Source of the DNA: Paratrimastix pyriformis
Taxonomy: Eukaryota > Preaxostyla > Paratrimastigidae
Length of the DNA stretch: 33,943 nt
Assembly (NCBI GenBank): GCA_027972325.1
Contig: JAPMOS010000289.1
Span: 1 to 33,943, forward strand
Direction of reading: 5' to 3'
The notes under the pieces are model-generated. The model ran no database searches. It saw only the letters and a program-made list of their open reading frames with translations, and had not been told where the DNA came from. A program made the position numbers and the translations under genes. Each line of letters begins with the position of its first letter. The stretch's first letter is position 1. Shown in pieces: positions 17,061 to 27,229 of the stretch.

Positions 17061-17373
17061 GGAGGTGAGCTGGGTACGGGATCAGATGGTGGAGCTGGTT
17101 GGGAGAGAAGCGCTATGGGGCAGTGGATGTGGAAAATTGGTAGTGGGAAAATGGGTGGACCTGGTGGATGAAGTATGGCAGGAAGGGATAGGAATTAACG
17201 CGAGAATCGATGGAATCGAGCGTTTGGAGAGGAGATGGCTGGTACAAAGAGGATGTTGGCTGAATGGCTGCTATGTGGATGTGGGAAGGAGAGTTCTGGT
17301 ACCTGAGGGAAGCTGGGATGATGGGGAAAAGAAACTGACCGGCGAACTGAAGGAGTATTGGGCGTGGGGATAG
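17061..17373 (+). pseudogene. Unknown N-terminal segment of LINE ORF2
   Basis: From MEVSWVRDQMVELVGRE the frame runs 103 codons, with Trp-rich amphipathic sequence and short beta stretches (VGRRVLVPEG). It ends at 17,373. The next ~650 bases continue with a similar purine-rich, GTG/GAG-rich coding style in changing frames up to the USP-like domain. I recognise no domain here. It is read as the decayed start of ORF2 because of strand, base usage and position. Confidence 0.35.
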
Positions 17374-18044
17374 CTTCTAGCCGGAGGAGGCTGCCGGAAA
17401 AGGCTGAACTAATGCAGGATGAGCGATGGGGTAGGGGGAGCCCGAGGAGTCATGTTGAAAGATGCTGTGGGGACCGAGAAGATGTGGCATGTGAGCGGAA
17501 GGATGAGGGTTCTGTGCCATTTGCTGATCAGGGGAACGGACTCTGGGGCTGCGATGGGACGGTGATCTCGGTCAGGCAAAAGGCAGCGGAACAACAATGG
17601 TCTGGCATTATATTTCAGAAAACAAGATGAACGAAGGACACTGGAGATGTATCAGCCAGTGGATCGCACGGTGGGCGAGGGTGGTAATGGCAGGGTTGGG
17701 GCTGACATGGAATTGGTTGTTGGCGATGGGGATAGCGGAATGTGAGGTGCAGAGGAGGAGATTGTGGGAAAGGAAGAAGCGCAAAGAAAGGTGCGGAGAT
17801 GGAGTGGGGAGACGGGGCGGAAGACGGCTCGGAGAAGGGTGCGGGGATGGCGCGGCATGGACGAGGGCGGCGGATGGATGCCGGGGGTTCGGTTGGTAGG
17901 GACGGGGTGAAAGTGGTGGCATCGAGAGGTGTCGATGGGTGTCCGGGCGAGGATGTACCCTGGAGGGGAGAGGCATGGACGATTTGGATGGGGGAGGCGG
18001 GCAGCCGGGGATGGATAGGGTACCGGTGCAGGGAGACGTCGAGC

Positions 18045-18790
18045 AATATCGTGGCATCGCCAACACGACTGGACACAGGTGTTGGTTGAGCGCCGGGTTG
18101 CAGGCGGCGGAGGCGGTTGGTGGGGCAGATCCGCTGTTTGATGTGGTCAGAGGTGTCGGTGGGGACCCTGATGGAGAAGAAGGGATTTGGAAGAGGGGAC
18201 GGAGGGACTGGACGAGACGCAGGATGGAGAAGCAGGGGTGGCTGTGATTGAGCTGCTGAAAGGGCGCGGATCCCGGTGGGAGTCAGGATGAGGGTGGTGG
18301 ACGTGTGTGTGGAATGCGGATGTGAAAGTGTTGGCAGAGAGAGGGCGCGGGAGTGCTTGTTTGTGCGTCTGATGAGGGACGGGGACAGTATGAATGAGGC
18401 GGTAAGGAGGGTAGTGATGGCAGATGACCGTGTCATGAAGAAGTGTCCGGTGTGTGGTGGGGACCAGTGGCATGCACGGGATGAGCGTGCGATAGAAGGG
18501 GAGAGTGTCCTGGTGGTGCAGGTGGTTCGGAACCAGAGGGGTAGGAGGGGCGGATCAGACGCAGTGGAAAGTGCAGCCGGACATAGTAGACGTACTCGGG
18601 ACAAGCTACCACCTGGAAGCGGAGGCGGAATTCTGTGGAAGAAGGGGCGGGGGGCGTCATTGGGTGGCACTGAAAAGGATTGATGGGGCGTGGTGGAGGT
18701 TCAATGACAGTGTGGTGTATGAGGTGGAGGAGTGCGAGATTATGCATGGGGATGTTTTCGTGTACGTGGCTGAAGCTGGAATGGGGTCGC
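18045..18790 (+). pseudogene. USP-like (C19) ubiquitin protease domain inside the LINE
   Basis: Three parts lie in order but in three different reading phases. The cysteine box is GIANTTGHRCWLSAGLQ at 18,053-18,103 with Cys at 18,080. A zinc ribbon has CVEC (18,306) and CPVC (18,444) pairs, followed by VLVVQVVRNQ, the strand that follows the ribbon in USPs. The histidine box is YHLEAEAEF…GRHWVALKR…WWRFNDS at 18,607-18,711 with His at 18,658 and the Asn-Asp after it. Together they match USP order and spacing, with a compact domain of about 245 residues (family cores are usually 300 or more). It lies between the ORF2 N-terminus and the endonuclease and has the same base usage, so it appears to be part of the LINE polyprotein. 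Confidence 0.6.
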
Positions 18791-19085
18791 GGATGCAAAG
18801 GTCCGGGAGGGGCCAGCATTTGGGGGAGCTGCAGAGGGGAGACTGCAGAAAGTATCGTGTGCGGTGAGGAAAGAGAGTCAAGGGATGACAGGGCGGGGAG
18901 CAGACAAGGCGGAGAAGCCTGAAGGACAGGAGGAGCAGGTCCTGGTAGCGGGCGTGTCGTATCCGGAAGTGAGTCGGCGACCTGGGGATGGGATGAGCAG
19001 GAAGGCAAGGAAGAAGAGGGGAAGAAGGATGCACAAAGGAAGAGGAGGCAAAAGCAAAAATGTTGGATATTGAGAGGGATATGAC

Positions 19086-19950
19086 GTGAAGGCGGAGGAG
19101 GAGGAGTTTCGGGGTGGAGAAGTGGTGCCAGGGGAGGCCAACCTGAGGGCGGGGTTGCCGATGAAGGAGGAGGACAGGATGCGGGTGGCAGGGTGGAATG
19201 TGCGAGGACTTGGGTCAGAGTGGAAGCGAAGTAATGTGGCGGACCTGTTGCGGGTAGGACGGGTAGACATTGCCCTGTTGCAAGAAACAAAGGGGACGAA
19301 GGCGAATAAGGAGCAGTTGGAGGAGAAGTGGATGAGGGGATGGCGGTGGAGGAGTTCGGTGGTGGAGAATGCGGTGGAGCGTCACCCCAAGGGGGGTGAT
19401 GATAGGATATAGACGGACCCTGCAGATGGCGGTGCGTCGTGTCATGGAGGTCCTGCCGGGCTATTTGATGTACATGGACTGGTCGGAGGAAAGACCAACC
19501 TCCGGCTGGTGAATATGTACTATCCGACTGGGGATGGAGATGACAAGGAGAGGGTCAGGAAGGTGATTATTGAAAGGCTGGATGAGTGCATGGCGGAGGG
19601 GCGGCAGAGGGGAAGGGGGAGTGGTGGTGTACACGGATGCGAATAGCTGGGCCAAGGAAGTCGGAGAGCATGAGAAGTTGGGACTGTATGACTCCGGCGA
19701 AGATGGTAGGCAAGGAGAATGAGATCACGTTTGTGCGGAACAAGAAGGGGGATGCAGAGGAGAAGGACAAGCAGCCGGGGATGAAAGGGGTGGCTCGGTT
19801 GGACCTTTGCCTCGCAACGCAAGGGACGATGGCAAGGATGCTCGATAACCTATGGGTATGGAGAAATGAGGAGATACAGTGGAGCGAAGTTACAGACCAT
19901 CACATGGTCGTGACTGACTTGAGGAACATGCTGCCGGCATGGGCGGGGAC
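19086..19950 (+). pseudogene. AP-type endonuclease domain of the LINE
   Basis: The domain starts with MRVAGWNVRGLG at 19,179, the catalytic Asn motif, followed by VDIALLQETKG with its catalytic Glu near 19,285. Later parts are in shifted frames: RLVNMYYPTGD near 19,500, TDANSW in place of the usual GDFN near 19,632, RLDLCLA near 19,798, and TDHHMVV near 19,892 in place of the usual SDH. This enzyme nicks the target DNA for target-primed reverse transcription. There are about three frame changes, and the changed GDFN and SDH positions suggest loss of activity as well. Confidence 0.7.
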
Positions 19951-20590
19951 GACAAGGAGGAAGGTGGCCATTTGCCTGTCCAGGTCGGACTTGGACGCGT
20001 TGCTGCGTGAAAAAGGAGAGAAGAGTATGATGTGTTGGTGGAGAAGATGGGCTCATATAGGAGGAAGGTGGCGGAGATGATTCGAAAGGCATCGGGGAAG
20101 GGGAGGAGCTGTCATTCGAACAGATGGGTCGGATCCTGAGGGAAACGGCGGGGCATGTGTTTGGGTACCGGGAGGTTACAAATACGGATCGGGACTACGA
20201 GCCCCACCGCATGAGGAAGCTGCGGCGGAGGGCGGTGGAGGAGAGGGACTCGGAAAGGAGGAGGGAGATGCAGCGCCAATTGGCAAAGATGAGAAGCATG
20301 CACTACAAGAAGCGGGACAGGGCGTTGGAGGGAAAACGCAAACGGATATATAAGGGCATAATGACTGACGGGGTGGCGCCCGTCACGGCGTATGCCACCA
20401 AGAACGGTGAAGGCAAGGTGGATAAGGTGGTGACAGATCCAGAATTGGTGAAGAGGGGATGGAGGGAATTCATGGCGGACCTGGCAAGGAGAGTGATGCC
20501 GATGGGCGGAATGAAGCAGGCACCGGTGGGAAGGTCTCAGGAGGAGGAGAGGGTCATCATGGCCCCACCATGCATGACGTTGAAACGATC
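19951..20590 (+). pseudogene. Linker between endonuclease and reverse transcriptase
   Basis: Coding style continues without a recognisable domain. A 170-codon frame from 20,124 has a very Arg/Lys/Glu-rich helical part (residues ~30-75) and a stretch reading KIYKGIM-like just before the reverse transcriptase, which is the usual place for the N-terminal (RT0-like) extension of LINE polymerases. Confidence 0.4.
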
Positions 20591-21630
20591 CTGGGAGCAC
20601 TCCCAGATGGCAAGGCAGCGGGCCCGGACGGGGTGACGGCGGAGATGATTCACGCCTGTCAGGATGAGATCAAGGAGTGGATGAGAAGGAGATATAATGA
20701 GATGCTGGAAAAGAGTGAGGTGCCGCAGGAGCTCAAGATTAGCTCGGTGTTTATGGCCACGAAATCGCAGACGGAGCACCCGGGGACCCGGCAGGAAGGA
20801 GACCGATCACTTTGATCCAAGTTTTTCTGAAGGGGCTGCAGGTGGTGGTGGCGTCGCGGTTTCAAGACTGGTGCGTAGAGAAGCAAGTGTTTGGGGCGGA
20901 GCAGTTTGGATTCTTGAGGGGTCGGAGGATTGAGACCCCAATCGCAGAGATTATGGGAGTGCTCACTGACTCGAAAATTATGGGAGGTCGAGAGTTCCAT
21001 ATGTGCTCATTGGACATAAAAAGCATACGACACGGTGGACATGGACGCACTGAGGAGGCTGAGACGGATGGGGTTGAGGAGGCATTCATCAGGTACGTAG
21101 ATAGTCTGTACGAGGGAAGGAAGGCGAGAGTGATCACAGGGTACGGACTGACAGAGAGCTATGACATAGAAAGGGGTATCAGCTAGGGGACCCGCTTTCG
21201 TGTCTGCTCTTTATCTCATTCATGGAGGAAGTGCTGGCAGAGGTGCGAAAGCAGGAAGGTGGGTATATCCTGGATAGTGGGAGGAAGGTGAAAGTTCTTG
21301 CCTTTGCTGACGATGTTATGCTGGTCACTCGAACCAAGGAGCAGATGGTCCGGTTGGTCAACACAGTGAGACGGAAGGTGGAGGAGGCGGGCATGCAGCT
21401 GTCGTGGACCAAGTGTGACTACCTGTGTGGGGGTGAAGAGCAAGACGGACCTGGACTTGGGTGAGGGTCGGGTCATCAAGGTCCAGCAGAAGGGTGGGGC
21501 CATCCGATACCTGGGGATTTGGATAGACGAGGAGATGAACATGAAGGTCAACACGGAGAAGGTCATCCAGAAAATGTGCGGGAGGCTGCACAGGCTGATG
21601 GACAAGAAGGTCCCCCGAGGTTGATGGTGC
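20591..21630 (+). pseudogene. LINE reverse transcriptase domain
   Basis: The first block is LPDGKAAGPDGVTAEM near 20,604-20,650, followed by IKEWMRRRYNEML and KISSVFM. Block 2-3 follows with FGAEQFGFLRGRRIETPI near 20,893-20,945, and MCSLDIK near 21,003 carries the first catalytic Asp. QLGDPLSCLLF lies at about 21,179-21,211, and LAFADDVMLV near 21,297-21,326 holds the catalytic Asp pair. YLGIWIDEEMN near 21,510 starts the thumb. These match non-LTR polymerases. There are about five frame changes between blocks, so it is inactive. It would have copied the LINE RNA at the nicked target. Confidence 0.8.
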
Positions 21631-22710
21631 AGATGATCAACGAGTGCGTGTCGACGTGCCTCCAGTACACGGCCAGACAGTGCCCCATGCCAAAGAAGGA
21701 CTTGGAGATCCTACGGCAAAGATATGCGAGGGTCTTTAGGGAGATTGGTGGCTGTCTGGGGAAGTGCGATCCGGCGGAGGTGCTTTTCTTCCCGGAGGAT
21801 GAAGGGGGCATGGGCCTGAAGGACCCGGTGGATGTGCATGATATGATGGTGCTGACACAGTTGTTGGGGAGAGTGGCGGATGAGCAAGGATGTGGGGTGA
21901 TGCTCCGTGAGGAGATTGCACTTCTTCAGAAGTTGTGGACCACAAGTGAACCCCTGCTGGATGACCCGGGTAAGTGGGTAAGGCTCCACGGAAAGGAGAA
22001 GATGCCTGGCATCCTCTCGGGGATGCTGCAGGTCATGTCCAGGAATGATCTGGCCATTCTCAGGGAGGGCGAGGAGCTGAAAGAGGAGCAGGGGTATGGG
22101 ATGCCAACAACACTGGAGGAATTGGCAAGCCCGCACAGGATCACCAAGCAACACAGACAAACACTGATGAGGAGGGGGGATCAGGAGCGTGGCAGACCTG
22201 ATAGTGGGGGTAGGTTCCAGTGGAAGGGCAGGAAGCCACAGTATGTCAAAGCCATCATGGAGCGGATCTGCGTCTGGGGGAACAGAGTGGAGACGGAATA
22301 CGTGAAGCTGGCGAGGCGGATTAGAGAGGAAGAGGCGGCGGAGAAGAGAAAGCAAGGATGGAGAGAGCGAGGGAGGGGGAGCCAGAGGGCATTGAAGCAG
22401 AGGAATGGCGAGGACAAGGTCAATGGAGCCGGCTGCAAGACTGGAGAAGCAAAGAAGGGAAGAAGCAGACCAAGTTGGCTTTGGGGCAGAGTGGGAAGCT
22501 CTCGGTGGTGGTGCCGGCGACGTGTCGGAGAAAGACGCAGGGCGACAGGGAGGGTAAAAAAGAGAAGGGGGCGAGTGGGACGACGAATGCAACAAGGGGG
22601 CGCCTGAAGCAGGAGGGAAACAAAGATGGCGGCATGAGGAGCAGAATGGAGGCGCTGCGAGCGGAATGCGACGAGGTGGAAGTGCGGGTAGAGGAGCGAA
22701 CTCAAGTGGC
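21631..22710 (+). pseudogene. Thumb and post-RT linker of LINE ORF2
   Basis: The frame open to 22,607 first gives a helical, Cys-containing thumb-like region (MINECVSTCLQYTARQC, LFFPEDEGGMGLKDP), a pattern familiar after LINE reverse transcriptases. After about 22,330 it becomes very Arg/Lys/Glu-rich and probably out of phase. It leads to the RNase H domain. Confidence 0.55.
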
Positions 22711-23135
22711 GGACATTCTATACGGACGGTAGTGCATCCAGGAAGAAGGACCGGCGAGCGGCACTGGCGGTGGTGGAGCGGCTAACGGGGTGCTGGCAGT
22801 GCGGGTTGGAAGAAGGTGCACGGGCAGGGGCAAACAAACAATGAGGCAGAGCTTGAGGCCATCCTGGAGGCCATCAGGGTGGGACAGGATGCAAACGTGG
22901 AGGTGCGCACGGACAGCAAGGTGGCAAAGGGATGGGTGGAAGGGCTGATGAGGAGACTGGACGCCGACCGACCTAATCGAGTCGAAGGCTGAGGGTCTTC
23001 TTCGGAGGGCCAACGAATCTTGGAGGAACATAGGGGCGAGGTCAGGCTGGTTTGGGTAAAGGGGCACCAGGAGACAGGGGCATCGCTGGATGCAGAGGGG
23101 AATAGGTTGGCGGACAAGATTGCAGGCCAGAGTAT
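22711..23135 (+). pseudogene. RNase H domain of the LINE
   Basis: Motifs in order, over two or more phases: TFYTDGSASRK near 22,712-22,745 with the first catalytic Asp; NEAELEAILEAI near 22,838-22,873 with the catalytic Glu; VRTDSKVAKGW near 22,903-22,935 with the second Asp; VWVKGHQETG near 23,050 and NRLADKIAG near 23,102-23,128 with the final Asp. The full catalytic set is visible, so only frame changes have disabled it. RNase H in a LINE marks I-superfamily type elements. Confidence 0.75.
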
Positions 23136-24086
23136 AAAACTGGAGAGCACCAAGGAGCCGCAAGAGCAGACCTGGGGATTTCGGCTTGTCCGGCGGAGCG
23201 ATGGAAAGACGGTGGAGGGAGATTTTCGTGAAAACCTAAAAGAGTGGGGCCGCAAAGGGCGCATCTTCAGGACAGCCCAGAAGTGCAAGAATGCACTAGT
23301 GGTCATCAATGCTCAGACGGGAAATGGCGGAATAAATACGCAGACCATGCGGTGTGAAATGTCGGGTAGACTGGCCATGATGGCAATCTTGCAGCGTTAC
23401 ATCACGGCCAACATCAGATTCTACATCAATGGTGAAGGGATGGGAAATGTTGGTGTGGGGCGAGAGACTATACGAACCATTTGGTTTTCGAGTGCCCGGC
23501 GATGATGGGCAGCGTCGTGGAAAGGTGGAGTGGTGCCAATGCGATCAAACTGATCGCGTGGCTGGACAAGGGGGAAGGAGCAGAAGATGCAGAACAATTG
23601 CTCCAAGAAAAATGGGTGGAGCCTATGGGCCAAAGTGTGCAGGTGAGAGGTAAGCAGATAGCGATGGACAGACTCTGGGAGCTCATCGAGCGATCGCGGG
23701 GGCGCTGGTACCGCGCCCGAACCTGGGACAGCTTCTGGGAAACATTTTCAACAGAAGTGGCGAACCTGTGCGATCGGTACGCGGATGGAGTGAGCACGGA
23801 GATGGCAGAAGGGCAGACCCACAAGAGCACCCTGCGAAACCAGTGGACGACCCCCCACGTGGTGTCCTCTCTGCTCAGACAAGCAGGCAGTTTGACAACG
23901 ATGGCATTCTCGCATCCTGGGAATGCCGATTTGAGCTTCCCCGAATTCAGAACACCCAGCAAAGATGATTGTTTTTTGGGTGGAAGACTGGATGGATATG
24001 GGCTGTTCAAGGAGAATCGTGACCTCCTCATCTTTGCCAACCCGGAGTACAACCCCCAGGAAGAGATGGACCGCACCCGCACCTGA
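23136..24086 (+). pseudogene. C-terminal region of LINE ORF2 with zinc knuckle
   Basis: After RNase H the sequence gives a helical region, then KCWCGARDYTNHLVFEC at about 23,445-23,495. This Cys-x-Cys-x7-His-x4-Cys pattern resembles the C-terminal CCHC knuckle common in LINEs, with one residue fewer between the first pair. The following 200-codon frame (MVFECPAMMG… to the stop at 24,086) is helical with Trp-rich segments (RARTWDSFWETF) and has no known domain. Confidence 0.6.
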
Positions 24087-24671
24087 AGTCGTGTTTTTTC
24101 CAGGCGGGCCCTCTCTGTGACACATCTGGCACACCAACACCAGTGTTCGGTGTTTTTTCTTTGGGGTAGGCCTGCGCTTGCCCATGACATTATTTAAGGC
24201 AATTGGCGATTGGGCAGAGAGTCCAATGGGAAGAGCTGGGAAGAGAGCCTTCCGATGCATCGCAATCGTCCCGTACGGGGTGGGTAAGCCCAACCGGACG
24301 CCCGGTGCAGGGAATGGAGGCGCAGCATGGCGTCGGATTGGCCTTGAGGGGGGACATGCGATTGAAGGAGCTGTTTATCATTGAGGAGGGGTTTCGGCGA
24401 GGGGCGTCCGAAGGAGGGCGAGGTGCTCCACAACGGAGGGGATCTCAGAGGGGTGGTGCGGAAAGTTGCGGGAAGACTTCGGAGGCGGTGCGGATTTCGA
24501 GAGATGTACGCGAATGATTGCAGACTGGCAGCAGAGTTGGGGATTGTGGATGAAGACACCCAAAAGGAGATTGGGAGCGAAATTGGTGCACTCCGCAAAA
24601 CCATGCTGCTGGCGATCATGCAACGAAAGAAGAACGAGAAAAATGAAGAAGGGATGAACGAGGAGACGTAG
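24087..24671 (+). other. Probable LINE 3' region with a small reading frame
   Basis: It begins with CGTGTTTTTTCC and, at 24,131-24,158, has an imperfect hairpin (ACACCAACAC / GTGTTCGGTGT) followed by TTTTTT. A 96-codon frame at 24,381-24,671 reads as a basic helical peptide (LRRRCGFREMYAND…RKTMLLAIMQRKKNEK) and might be a coding remnant. No poly(A) or simple tail marks the LINE end. Confidence 0.35.
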
Positions 24672-24704
24672 TCCGGGGGTCGGCGGTGACCGTCCCTCGG
24701 GGAC

Positions 24705-24836
24705 GGTAGCCGACCCATGGGCCTCTTGGGACGTCCCATCCTGCGAGTTTATCTCGCGGGGAGGGCGGACCGGGGGGTTCATGTTACCCGCGGGCTTCGG
24801 CCCGAGCACGGACCCGGCGAAAGCTGGGAAGTATCA
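24705..24836 (-). repeat. Dispersed GC-rich repeat, copy 2
   Basis: Its reverse complement starts TGATACTTCCCAGCTTTCGCCGG and contains CTCGGGCCGAAGCCCGCGGG, CGGTCCGCCCTCCCCGCGAGA and CCCATGGGTCGGCT, in the same order as at 9,046-9,212. The plus strand ends GTATCA followed by a CA run. Copy 1 has a related TG context. This is a host-dispersed family of unknown class. Confidence 0.75.
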
Positions 24837-24847
24837 CACACACACAC

Positions 24848-24882
24848 ATTGATTACTCGTTCGCCGAGGCTCCGAGGCTGAA
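24848..24882 (+). repeat. Stray copy of the DIRS terminal-repeat end
   Basis: These 35 bases (from ATTGATTACTCGTTCGCC to CCGAGGCTGAA) are identical to part of the right inverted terminal repeat of the DIRS-type element at 33,304-33,377 and inverted relative to the left one. All three copies lose similarity just after CTGAA, which places the element border there. It is a remnant of another DIRS-type copy. Confidence 0.7.
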
Positions 24883-24897
24883 TCGCGCGCGGCGTCT

Positions 24898-25459
24898 GTG
24901 GACCAACACAAGAAATCACCAGCACCAGCACGTCCAACACCTTTTCCGAGTCGTCGTGATGAGGAGAATCCACGACAGCTTGGAGGAGGTACCGTGAGGG
25001 ACCGTCACCCTATCGATGGCGATCACCGCCCAGCCGCCAAGAAGGAGCGGTCCAAGTCTCCTTCCAATCCGTTTGCGGCACCTTCGGCACCACGCCCGCC
25101 CGCCCCCACTGCGAATCCTTTTGCTCGGGCTGCACCCACGCCATCACCTGCCCCTGTGCCTGTTGTTCATGCCCCTGTCCCTGCCCCTGTCCCTGCCCCT
25201 GCCCCTGCCCCTGCCCCTGCCCCTGCCCCCTGCTGTCCCTGCCCCTGCCCCTGCCCCTGCTGTCCCTGCTGTCCCTGCTGTCCCTTTCCGTGCTGGTGTG
25301 TCTCTGTTGCCTGTGTCTGTTTCTGTGGCTCGCGCTGCTGCTTCGCCTGACCCTGCTACGGCCCCGCCTCGCAAGATTGGCCCCCGCGATCTTTCTCCAG
25401 TTGCCAACCGTGGGATTTTGGGAGATGTGCATCGCGAGTGGGGGGGATTGGTGGGATAG
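24898..25459 (+). CDS. Proline/alanine-rich reading frame, unknown
   Basis: From MDQHKKSPAPARPTPFPS at 24,898 the frame gives a basic, Pro-rich N-terminal region (residues 1-85) and then enters a CCCCTG repeat coding for Pro-Ala. After the repeat the more plausible sequence (SVARAAASPDPATAPPRKIGPRD, ending at 25,459) is in another phase, which suggests a changed repeat number. There is no recognised domain. It starts 15 bases after a stray DIRS end, so it could be part of a retroelement or a host gene piece. Confidence 0.3.
25149..25284 (+). repeat. CCCCTG hexanucleotide repeat
   Basis: About 20 units of CCCCTG, with TCCCTG and TGTCCC variants, form a minisatellite on the plus strand. It lies inside the Pro/Ala-rich reading frame. 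Confidence 0.85.
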
Positions 25460-25528
25460 CCGAGTAATCTCTTCCCCAACAAACCCAAACCAAGAAAGAG
25501 TGAACACTTGCACAGCAAGCACGCAAAA

Positions 25529-25584
25529 CGGCACTGACATCCAAAAATTTTATCAAAAGAATTTGACATGTCATGTCAGTGCCG
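25529..25584. repeat. 12-bp perfect inverted repeat with 32-base spacer
   Basis: CGGCACTGACAT at 25,529-25,540 is mirrored by ATGTCAGTGCCG at 25,573-25,584. The spacer is AT-rich (AAAAATTTTATCAAAAGAATT). A related block, GCGGCACTGAC…AAAGAAATTCCATGTCAGCTGACACGG, lies at 27,250-27,297 just inside the left end of the DIRS-type element, so this may be the leader of another copy. Confidence 0.6.
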
Positions 25585-25599
25585 GCAGTCGACTCGTCC

Positions 25600-26380
25600 T
25601 TTAAGCATAAGCCCATTCGGACGACGACACGCCAGCCACCGACGCAGAGTACGGTGGGAAGGGAGTCAGTACCGCGCAACGCAGTAAAACAATCCAGCTG
25701 GGAGTCACAGCTCCCGAAGGTTTCAAAGAAAACGAAGAAGAGAGATTCATGATCAACCATGCGAACCCCAAACATCTCCTCAAGCGGGTCGCGACCCGCC
25801 CCGGGGGGTGCACGTCTAGTCAGGGAAAGAGGAGGCTGGAGAAAACCCCGACGCACCGCTGTAACCGGTCAGCAAAAAACAGGTGGGAGAGGTGAAGCCA
25901 CAAATAAAAGGAGGGGCGAAACCTGCAAAGGCCCCGAAGGTACCGAGTCTTCCCGTACCCGGCACCCTCCTTAGGGAGTCCTTCCCTCAACGGGTCGGAC
26001 TCCCCGCATAAAATAAGAAGATCGGACAAAACAGCGAGAGGACTCGTTGTCCGGCATGGCTCGGGCCAAAGGCACGCGTCGAGAAAAACGCAGAGCACGA
26101 CGGAGCCGCGACAGGCACCTTGCCTCGCAGATCCCAGGAGGGTTCTCCGACCCCGTGCTCGCGGCCTCTTCGTCACCAGTCGCCGACCGACGCCGATGAA
26201 GAGGTGGAGGCACCCTTGCCGTGTGGGCGTCAAGTTCTGTAAAAGAACAAGCCCCCCACCAAAAAGCCAAACCCCGAAGGGAGAGAGAGCACAAAAGGTG
26301 ACGTATCGATCGCCACTTCAGAGTGCTCAACCAATATCCCTCCCGCGAGAGGGAGGTGTGTGGTGGAGTGGTCGGGGGTG
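25600..26380. other. GC-rich stretch without recognisable genes
   Basis: Several open frames exist on both strands but none has a recognisable domain or consistent coding character. Near 25,976-26,006 a short hairpin (GGAGTC…GACTCC) is present. It looks like decayed repeat or spacer DNA. Confidence 0.4.
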
Positions 26381-26389
26381 GTTCACGGG

Positions 26390-26680
26390 GACAACGACCA
26401 CGATGAAATCACATGAGCTGTCGTCAAATCAAAACAGACGGCAGTGAAAGAAAAACCCCACCCCCCCATATGAACGAGGAGGAGGTATGGTGTCCACCAC
26501 GACCACGATAAAGCCACATGGCTGTTGCCAACAAAACGGTGGTGAAAGACAACACCCGCACCACGATGAAGTCCCTCGAGCTGTTGTCCATTCATAGCAG
26601 ACCAGGGGAAGACAACTCCCACACCGCTATGAAGGTGCATGCTGGGTGTCCTACAAGAGCACAACGAGCAGGATGAACCC
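26390..26680 (+). repeat. Degenerate ~60-bp tandem repeats, about five units
   Basis: The block ACCACGATGAAGTCACATGAGCTGTTGTCC…GGTGGTGAAAGACAAC recurs with starts near 26,397, 26,467 (weak), 26,502, 26,560 and 26,622. Units diverge strongly, so this is an old satellite-like array with no evident coding function. Confidence 0.6.
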
Positions 26681-26794
26681 ATAACCCATAAGCTGCAAGC
26701 AAAGTACCTGGGGTGAATAACCACCTCACTCACCCCACCATGATTACCTAATCACATCTGACGAGGGTGAATGAGGGTGAATGAAGGGGGGACT

Positions 26795-26832
26795 CCGCGT
26801 AAGCCGGGAAGTATCACACACACACACACACG
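26795..26832 (+). repeat. Short repeat-end fragment with (CA)n
   Basis: AAGCCGGGAAGTATCACACACACACACACA matches the end of the dispersed repeat at 24,820-24,845. Only the end and CA tract are kept. It shows that GGGAAGTATCA plus CA is a recurring terminus of this family. Confidence 0.6.
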
Positions 26833-27152
26833 AATGAAGGGTGGTGACTTAAGGGCAAAACGGCCCCGATAAGGCCCCCCACACTGTTGTCAAAGGGAAT
26901 CTAACAAGCTTGAAACCCAGCCACACATTGCCTCTCCCACGAGGCAGGCCAACTGACTTGTCAATCAGATCGTGTGGATGAAAAGGCAACAGTAACGCCA
27001 AGGCAGCACGTAGTAAGACAGCGCCGTGAAGACAAAATGCCCACCATCATTCACTGTCTGTGGGTACACGTTGACGTGCAGCTGTCGAGAGTTCGCGGGG
27101 AAAGCAGAAACAAACAAACCCAGTGCCCCTCATCAGGCAGGGAGGTGGGTGG
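26833..27152. other. Flank left of the DIRS-type element, no genes seen
   Basis: No recognisable coding sequence, repeat or RNA signal is seen in these 320 bases up to the start of the left inverted terminal repeat. Confidence 0.4.
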
Positions 27153-27229
27153 TTCAGCCTCGGAGCCTCGGCGAACGAGTAATCAATCTCGACGACCTTC
27201 ATCTTCCCAAACCCCCAGGAAAATAGACA
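27153..27229 (+). repeat. Left inverted terminal repeat of the DIRS-type element
   Basis: This block starts TTCAGCCTCGGAGCCTCGG and ends GGAAAATAGACA. It is the reverse complement of 33,304-33,377 apart from a few single-base and short length differences. Confidence 0.8.

Larger units (their letters stand above)
15146..24671 (+). mobile_element. Decayed LINE (APE-EN, RT, RNase H) with a USP-like domain
   Basis: Domains occur in order on the plus strand: ORF1 region (15.1-16.8 kb), unknown ORF2 N-terminus (17.0-18.0), USP-like protease (18.05-18.79), AP-type endonuclease (19.18-19.92), reverse transcriptase (20.6-21.5), RNase H (22.71-23.13) and a zinc knuckle (23.45-23.50), with the frame ending at 24,086. 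An endonuclease plus RNase H points to the I-like superfamily of non-LTR elements (I, R1, Tad, LOA and relatives). Frame changes occur in almost every domain, so it is inactive. Both ends are uncertain; no poly(A) tail or target duplication is visible. Confidence 0.75.

Noticed and set aside
17608-19290. Long minus-strand Pro/Ser/His-rich frames opposite the LINE
   Set aside because: They are shadows of the purine-rich plus strand. Recognisable protease and endonuclease motifs are all on the plus strand.
24131-24158. Bacterial-type intrinsic terminator (hairpin plus T6)
   Set aside because: The locus is eukaryotic and the stem has a bulge. It may simply be part of the LINE 3' region.
25356-25856. 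166-codon minus-strand frame rich in Cys, Phe and Leu
   Set aside because: It has no recognisable domain and crosses the inverted repeat at 25,529-25,584, and the sequence character is non-coding.
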